Below are positions 32,859-36,834 of a DNA stretch of 36,834 bases, piece after piece; positions within the stretch are counted from its first letter, which is position 1, and every line of letters begins with the position of its first letter. The translations under genes were made by a program, and so were the position numbers. Under the pieces are notes generated by a model. That model was given only the letters and a program-made list of their open reading frames with translations. It did no database searches and was not told the DNA's origin. The DNA comes from Lachnospiraceae bacterium (GTDB taxonomy: Bacteria > Bacillota > Clostridia > Lachnospirales > Lachnospiraceae), in contig JAILBX010000285.1 of assembly GCA_024680675.1 (NCBI GenBank), forward strand, positions 1-36,834, in the 5' to 3' direction.

Positions 32859-34903
32859 TATATAGCACCTTCCTTTTCCATCTGATCTATTGTATCCGTT
32901 AATCGTTTTTCCGCCTCTTCAAAGCCAATGCCGTCAAGCTGGGCACCTGCTATGGTCATATGACCGCCCCCTCCCAGTCTTTCCATTATAAGCTGCACAT
33001 TTACATCATCTATGGATCTTGCAGAAATATAAATTCTGTTCTGATATTCCGATAAGACAAAGGAGGCTCTTATACCGTTAATATTTAAAAGCTCATTTGC
33101 AGCCTGAGCAGCAACCACTGTGGGATTTTCACTTGGTCCGTCATAATAGGATATGGCATACATCTTCTTATATACCGATACATGACTTACTGCCTCGGAT
33201 CTGGCTATATAGTCATTCAGAGTATCTCTTGACATCTTCCTTACTCTGGTCACATCTGCGCCGTTCCTTCTAAGATAGGCAGCTGCTTCAAAGGTTCTTA
33301 CTCCGGTCTTTGCAAGGAAATTATTGGTATCCATGGTTATACCGGCATATATACAGTCTGCTTCAACAGGCTTAAGCTTCACTGTATCGCTTATGTACTG
33401 GAGTATTTCGGCAACCATCTCCGATGCGGAGCTGGCAAAGGGCTCAACATAGGACAGGGTGGCATTCTCAATTATCTCAGAGCCCTGTCTGTGGTGGTCT
33501 ATGACTACTATTGTCTTACATAGGCTGAGAAGCTCCGAACACTCGGTATAACTTGGCCTGTTAACATCCACCACCACAAGGACGGTATTATCATCAGCCA
33601 TCTCAACTGCACGGAGATTATTTATAATAAGCTCCTGCTCTCCCTCCTCCTGACTGAGGAAGGCATCCACCATGGGCCTTATGGAGGTGGAAATATCATT
33701 GACAACGATATGGGCACTCTTTCCCAGGGTCTTGGCTGCTCTGAATATACCAACAGCAGCTCCAAAGGCATCTATATCCGTTATCCTGTGACCCATTACC
33801 ATTATTCTGTCGGTGGACTCAAGGATTTCCTTTAATGCATGGGCCTTTACTCTGGCCTTTACTCTTGTATTCTTTTCCGTGGATCTGGTCTTTCCTCCGT
33901 AATAGCTTACAGATTCGGGAGTTTTTATTACAGCCTGATCGCCGCCCCTTCCAAGGGCAAGATCAATGGCATTTCTGGCATAATCATAGTTTTCAACATA
34001 GGATTCCGCCCCCACGCCAAAGCCTATGCTCAGGGTAAGCTTCATCTCGTTTCCTATGTTTACTGTTTTTACATCCTCTAGAAGATTAAAGCGATCCTCT
34101 ATCAGCTTCTTTAAGGAGCTGTTCTTAATAAGTACAAGATACTTATCCTTTTCCATCTTCTTTAAAAGAGCTTCATGAGCAGCCAGATATTTATTTATCC
34201 TTCTGTCTACCAAGGCTCCAAGTAAAGACCTTCTGACCTCCTCAACGGATTCCAGGGCTTCATCATAATTATCAATATAAATAAGTCCGCAGGCTAACTG
34301 CTGCTCCTCTATCTTACGCTGCAGCACATTTACCTTTGTTTCATCGAACATAAAAAAGGCAATGAGAAAGCTGTTCTTATCGCTGTTCTCCAGCATATCG
34401 GCATCATTTACTATATCATCTATAAAAAGCTTTTTCATACTGATCCTGTATTCCTTATCTTCAAAGGAAAACATCAGCTCATTTTCACTTTCCACTGCCG
34501 GAAGCATGCCCTTATTAAAGCCTGTTAAAAGGCTCATTATGGTTTTCTGACTGTTTGATTTTGTATGAAGTGTATTTTCAAAGGCCTCATTTGCCCAAAC
34601 AAGCTTTCCTCCCTCATCTAAAAGAGCATAAGGAAGCTCCAGTTCCCTTAACAGCTGCTTCTGGATCTGCCCGTAGCCGGTGGCAAAATTAATAAAATCA
34701 TTTATTACTACACCCTTATTCTTCATATACAGGTACATAGAAAACCCTATACAGACAATAGCAAATCCGGCCGCCACTATACCTGCTTTAGTATCTATAA
34801 AGAAGAGAGCGATGACCATTATCACCATTAATAAGGATATTCTTAAAGGCCATTGAACATAAGATCTGACCTGTCCGGTTAATCTGATTTTTGACTTTCC
34901 CAT
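32858..34903 (-). CDS. gdpP: cyclic di-AMP phosphodiesterase, GdpP/YybT type
   Basis: Breaks down c-di-AMP, which controls potassium and wall homeostasis. The 681-residue product has two membrane helices (about 17-35 and 38-58), a PAS-like domain (about 80-150, [15 protein letters not shown]), a degenerate GGDEF domain (about 180-310) and a DHH-DHHA1 phosphodiesterase. [12 protein letters not shown] and DHH near residue 469 supply metal ligands, and [13 protein letters not shown] near 650 is the DHHA1 signature. All key residues are present. AGAGGA lies 6 bases before the ATG. It heads the gdpP-rplI-dnaB operon. Confidence 0.95.
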   Translation of the reverse strand: MGKSKIRLTGQVRSYVQWPLRISLLMVIMVIALFFIDTKAGIVAAGFAIVCIGFSMYLYMKNKGVVINDFINFATGYGQIQKQLLRELELPYALLDEGGKLVWANEAFENTLHTKSNSQKTIMSLLTGFNKGMLPAVESENELMFSFEDKEYRISMKKLFIDDIVNDADMLENSDKNSFLIAFFMFDETKVNVLQRKIEEQQLACGLIYIDNYDEALESVEEVRRSLLGALVDRRINKYLAAHEALLKKMEKDKYLVLIKNSSLKKLIEDRFNLLEDVKTVNIGNEMKLTLSIGFGVGAESYVENYDYARNAIDLALGRGGDQAVIKTPESVSYYGGKTRSTEKNTRVKARVKAHALKEILESTDRIMVMGHRITDIDAFGAAVGIFRAAKTLGKSAHIVVNDISTSIRPMVDAFLSQEEGEQELIINNLRAVEMADDNTVLVVVDVNRPSYTECSELLSLCKTIVVIDHHRQGSEIIENATLSYVEPFASSASEMVAEILQYISDTVKLKPVEADCIYAGITMDTNNFLAKTGVRTFEAAAYLRRNGADVTRVRKMSRDTLNDYIARSEAVSHVSVYKKMYAISYYDGPSENPTVVAAQAANELLNINGIRASFVLSEYQNRIYISARSIDDVNVQLIMERLGGGGHMTIAGAQLDGIGFEEAEKRLTDTIDQMEKEGAI

Positions 34904-34939
34904 TTTAATCCTCTAGCTTAAATCACAACACTTCTTTAG

Positions 34940-34968
34940 ATTATAACATTTTTGTCTTATCCACTCAA
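34940..34968 (-). promoter_or_regulatory. promoter of the gdpP-rplI-dnaB operon with DnaA-like site
   Basis: Minus strand TTGAGT (34963-34968), a 17-base spacer and TATAAT (34940-34945). TTATCCACT at 34957-34965, eight of nine bases of a DnaA box, overlaps the -35/spacer region; TGTGGACAA (34980-34988) is another one-mismatch box. Confidence 0.55.
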
Positions 34969-34985
34969 CCACAAGACCTTGTGGA

Positions 34986-35047
34986 CAAAAGAAGAAGACG
35001 GCTACAACATCACGCGGTATCAACCTGAGTAATGTTATAGCCGTCTT
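34986..35047 (-). terminator. terminator of the rpsF-ssb-rpsR operon
   Basis: AAGACGGCTACAACAT (34995-35010) pairs with ATGTTATAGCCGTCTT (35032-35047), one mismatch in 16, with a 21-base loop; on the minus strand it is followed by CTTCTTTTG. It lies 15 bases after the rpsR stop. Confidence 0.8.
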
Positions 35048-35061
35048 ATTCTTATTTTCTT

Positions 35062-35337
35062 TTATTCCTGGGTGTAAGGCATCAAAGCTACGTGACGGGC
35101 ACGCTTTATTGCTACTGTAAGTTCCCTCTGATGCTCAGCACAGTTTCCTGTGATCCTTCTTGGAAGTATCTTTCCTCTCTCGGAAATATACTTTCTTAAA
35201 AGGGAAACATCCTTGTAGTCGATCTTCTTATCCTTTCCACAGAAAACACAAACTTTCTTTCTTCTGCGGATCCCGCCTCTTCTCCTGTTCTGAGAATCAG
35301 CTCTATCATTATCACCCTGTGGTCTGTTGTAAGCCAT
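35062..35337 (-). CDS. rpsR: 30S ribosomal protein S18
   Basis: Ribosomal protein that pairs with S6 on the platform of the small subunit. The 91-residue product has a basic N-terminus ([16 protein letters not shown]) and the S18 core [20 protein letters not shown] followed by RRITG and [10 protein letters not shown]. The gene order rpsF-ssb-rpsR is conserved in Firmicutes. It lies 18 bases after ssb. Confidence 0.98.
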   Translation of the reverse strand: MAYNRPQGDNDRADSQNRRRGGIRRRKKVCVFCGKDKKIDYKDVSLLRKYISERGKILPRRITGNCAEHQRELTVAIKRARHVALMPYTQE

Positions 35338-35355
35338 TTTCAGTTCCTCCTGATA

Positions 35356-35814
35356 TTAATCGAATGGCAGCTTCTCATCTGTCTCTTCAGGAATATTCAT
35401 AAAATCATCGCTTAAGTCCGATGCGGCATCTCCCAATGCGGCGTCATGAGTATCCACATATCCGGATCCCGATCCCACTGGAGCTGCGGCATTCTTAGAC
35501 TCGGCAAATTCCTGATCCTCTGCCACTACTTCGGTCGTATAAACCTTTTGGCCATCCTTGTTCGTATAGCTTCCGGTCTGGATACGTCCCGTTACAACTA
35601 TCTTAATTCCTTTACGAAAATATTTCTCGGCAAACTCACCTGATTTTCCAAAGGCAACACAGTTAATAAAATCAGCTGTCTGATCATTTCCGTTTCTGTT
35701 AAATCTTCTGTCAACAGCAAGTGTATACCTTGCGATAGCCATCTGATTATCCCCTGTTGAATATCTCACTTCAGGATCCCTGGTAAGTCTTCCCATCAAT
35801 ATTACTTTGTTCAT
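35356..35814 (-). CDS. ssb: single-stranded DNA-binding protein
   Basis: Coats single-stranded DNA during replication and repair. The 152-residue product has an OB fold (VILMGRLTRDPEVRYS, RYTLAVDRRF, VVTGRIQTGSYTNKDG) for about 105 residues, then a flexible linker and the acidic tip DEKLPFD that recruits partner proteins. Length and tip are typical. It is flanked by rpsF and rpsR with short gaps. Confidence 0.98.
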   Translation of the reverse strand: MNKVILMGRLTRDPEVRYSTGDNQMAIARYTLAVDRRFNRNGNDQTADFINCVAFGKSGEFAEKYFRKGIKIVVTGRIQTGSYTNKDGQKVYTTEVVAEDQEFAESKNAAAPVGSGSGYVDTHDAALGDAASDLSDDFMNIPEETDEKLPFD

Positions 35815-35831
35815 CTATTACTCTCTTTCCA

Positions 35832-36122
35832 CTATGCCTCATTTTGCTTAACGCAAAGATATCTGAGTACGTTTTCCATAATGCGAACACGATTTTCGAT
35901 TTCGGCAGGTGCAGTAGTTTCAGCCTCAAAATGAACGAAATAGTAAAATCCTTCCTTCATTTTCTGAACTTCGTAAGCAAATCTCTTCTTACCCCATTCT
36001 TCAACATCTGTTACTGTGCCACCGAAACGGCTGATATAACCCTTAACCTTTTCGATCGCAGCCGCTCTCTCTTCGTCCTCGATCTTAGCATTAAGAACAA
36101 CGCATAATTCATATTTGCTCAT
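35832..36122 (-). CDS. rpsF: 30S ribosomal protein S6
   Basis: Ribosomal protein of the small-subunit platform. The 96-residue product starts with YELCVVLNAKI and contains VEEWGKKRFAYEVQKMKEGFYYFVHF, here split as VEEWGKKRFAYEVQ and EGFYYFVHF, the S6 signature; RIMENVLRYL ends the fold. AGAAGGAGG precedes the ATG by 8 bases. First gene of its operon. Confidence 0.97.
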   Translation of the reverse strand: MSKYELCVVLNAKIEDEERAAAIEKVKGYISRFGGTVTDVEEWGKKRFAYEVQKMKEGFYYFVHFEAETTAPAEIENRVRIMENVLRYLCVKQNEA

Positions 36123-36210
36123 GCTAGTACCTCCTTCTGGATGAATAGCCCTAAGCTCTCACTTAGAGCAAGGATATCGCCTTTAAGACGATAGTAAAAA
36201 TGTATCACGA
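36123..36210 (-). promoter_or_regulatory. rpsF operon leader
   Basis: About 88 bases with two possible hairpins: TATCG/CGATA and GCTCTAA/TTAGGGC. In many bacteria an S6:S18 complex binds this leader to control the operon. I could not place the conserved CCG bulge with confidence, so this is only a candidate. Confidence 0.3.
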
Positions 36211-36216
36211 GAACAT

Positions 36217-36245
36217 ATATTAACACAGATAGCTTTGTTTTTCAA
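36217..36245 (-). promoter_or_regulatory. promoter of the rpsF-ssb-rpsR operon
   Basis: Minus strand TTGAAA (36240-36245), a 17-base spacer and TAATAT (36217-36222). Confidence 0.55.
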
Positions 36246-36266
36246 CTCTTTTTTTATCAGACCTGC

Positions 36267-36834
36267 CTAAAGCTCTATATCCTCAAGGGAGGCAAGCTCA
36301 GTAAACAGCTCCCCTATCCTTCTTCTTATTACAAGGGTATTCTTTGCGGGCTTTACACTTATCTCACTCTCATTTATCACCACAACCGTGTTTCCGTTAA
36401 AATAATTTATAAAGGAGGCTGCAGGATATACTGTTAAAGAGGTTCCTCCGATAATAAGCATATCAGCTTTGGACAGGGCCGATATGGCTCCCTGAACCTG
36501 ATCCTCAGGCAGTCCCTCTTCATATAAGGTAATGTCCGGTCTGATGGTTCCCCCGCACTCGCAATGGGGAATAGCTTCCTCTGACTCAAATATATAATCA
36601 GAAGGGTAGGTCTTACCGCACTTCATACAATAGTTTCTAAGAGCGCTTCCATGGATCTCATAAACCTTCCTGCTCCCTGCCTTCTGATGAAGACCATCGA
36701 TATTCTGGGTAACTATCCCTATAAGCTTTCCCTTTTCTTCAAGCTTTGCCAGATATTTATGGGCATTATTAGCCTCTATATTTCTGGTATCCATCTTCTG
36801 TCTGTGAAACTCGTAGTAAACCTTGGGTTCATAT
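36267..36834 (-). CDS. NAD-dependent protein deacylase (sirtuin), 3' part
   Basis: Removes acyl groups from lysines using NAD. The gene is cut by the window end: the frame stays open to 36834, so the N-terminus with the first NAD-binding loop is missing. What is visible is the catalytic TQNIDGLHQKAGS, the histidine in YEIHGS, a zinc site CMKCGK/CECGG, RPDITLYEEGLPE, GGTSLTVYPAA and a closing VINES segment. All are standard Sir2 elements. It ends about 20 bases upstream of the rpsF promoter. Deacetylase versus desuccinylase activity cannot be told from this part. Confidence 0.93.
   Translation of the reverse strand, partial: YEPKVYYEFHRQKMDTRNIEANNAHKYLAKLEEKGKLIGIVTQNIDGLHQKAGSRKVYEIHGSALRNYCMKCGKTYPSDYIFESEEAIPHCECGGTIRPDITLYEEGLPEDQVQGAISALSKADMLIIGGTSLTVYPAASFINYFNGNTVVVINESEISVKPAKNTLVIRRRIGELFTELASLEDIEL

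Noticed and set aside
36123-36210. S6:S18 autoregulatory RNA motif
   Set aside because: Position is right, but the conserved CCG bulge could not be placed, so it is listed only as a candidate leader.

Overview
The window looks like a piece of a Lachnospiraceae (Clostridia) chromosome, possibly Butyrivibrio or a relative. This is inferred from the AT-rich, low-GC sequence, the strong AAGGAGG-type ribosome sites, a MecA adaptor, DnaD and DnaI-type primosome proteins, a Sua5 protein with both domains, glycyl-radical fermentation, and the gene neighbourhoods rpsF-ssb-rpsR and gdpP-rplI-dnaB. No rRNA, tRNA, CRISPR array, prophage or intact insertion sequence was seen.

Layout. 1-1432: murC (+). 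1441-4683: a minus-strand operon dnaD-like, dnaI-like, prs-like. 4684-4956: two consensus DnaA boxes, a promoter and the ahcY terminator. 4957-9974: ahcY, an M29 aminopeptidase and a large membrane-anchored protein (-). 9975-11042: a plus-strand cassette of three small genes ending in DUF3791, with its own promoter and a long leader. 11080-18595: a complete F1Fo ATP synthase operon, atpZ-I-B-E-F-H-A-G-D-C, with a Cys-rich DUF6171 gene as its last member. 18690-18756: mirror-image divergent promoters sharing one palindrome. 18793-24490: DUF402 (+), then rpiB, comEB and a coiled-coil/SleB hydrolase (-), and Sua5 with a GH18 protein (-). 24491-25636: a 1.1 kb stretch with a frameshifted gene remnant, nested inverted repeats and the mecA promoter and leader. 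25637-26721: mecA (+) and a DUF1858 protein (-). 26722-27268: a cluster of palindromes and the pfl control region. 27269-30999: the pyruvate formate-lyase locus and a ferredoxin. 31073-36122: gdpP-rplI-dnaB and rpsF-ssb-rpsR (-). 36267-36834: 3' part of a sirtuin gene.

The most unusual system is the pyruvate formate-lyase (PFL) locus. The large PFL protein stops just before its C-terminal glycyl-radical domain. That domain is made by a separate 82-codon gene in another frame with its own ribosome site. Between them lies a 67-codon gene whose first half resembles the radical domain, but whose radical-glycine half is replaced by a short tail with three cysteines. Next come the activating enzyme PflA and a 2[4Fe-4S] ferredoxin. 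The set reads as a two-part PFL with a replaceable radical subunit and a possible decoy or protector subunit. Three TTGTATACAA palindromes lie upstream, two of them on the promoter.

Energy metabolism fits an anaerobe. Pyruvate would be split to acetyl-CoA and formate. The ATP synthase c subunit carries the full sodium-binding residue set (Gln31, Val62, Glu64, Thr65, Thr66, Tyr69), so ATP synthesis is probably driven by sodium ions. Replication genes (dnaD, dnaI, dnaB, ssb) recur, and the promoter regions of two of these operons hold DnaA-box-like sites.
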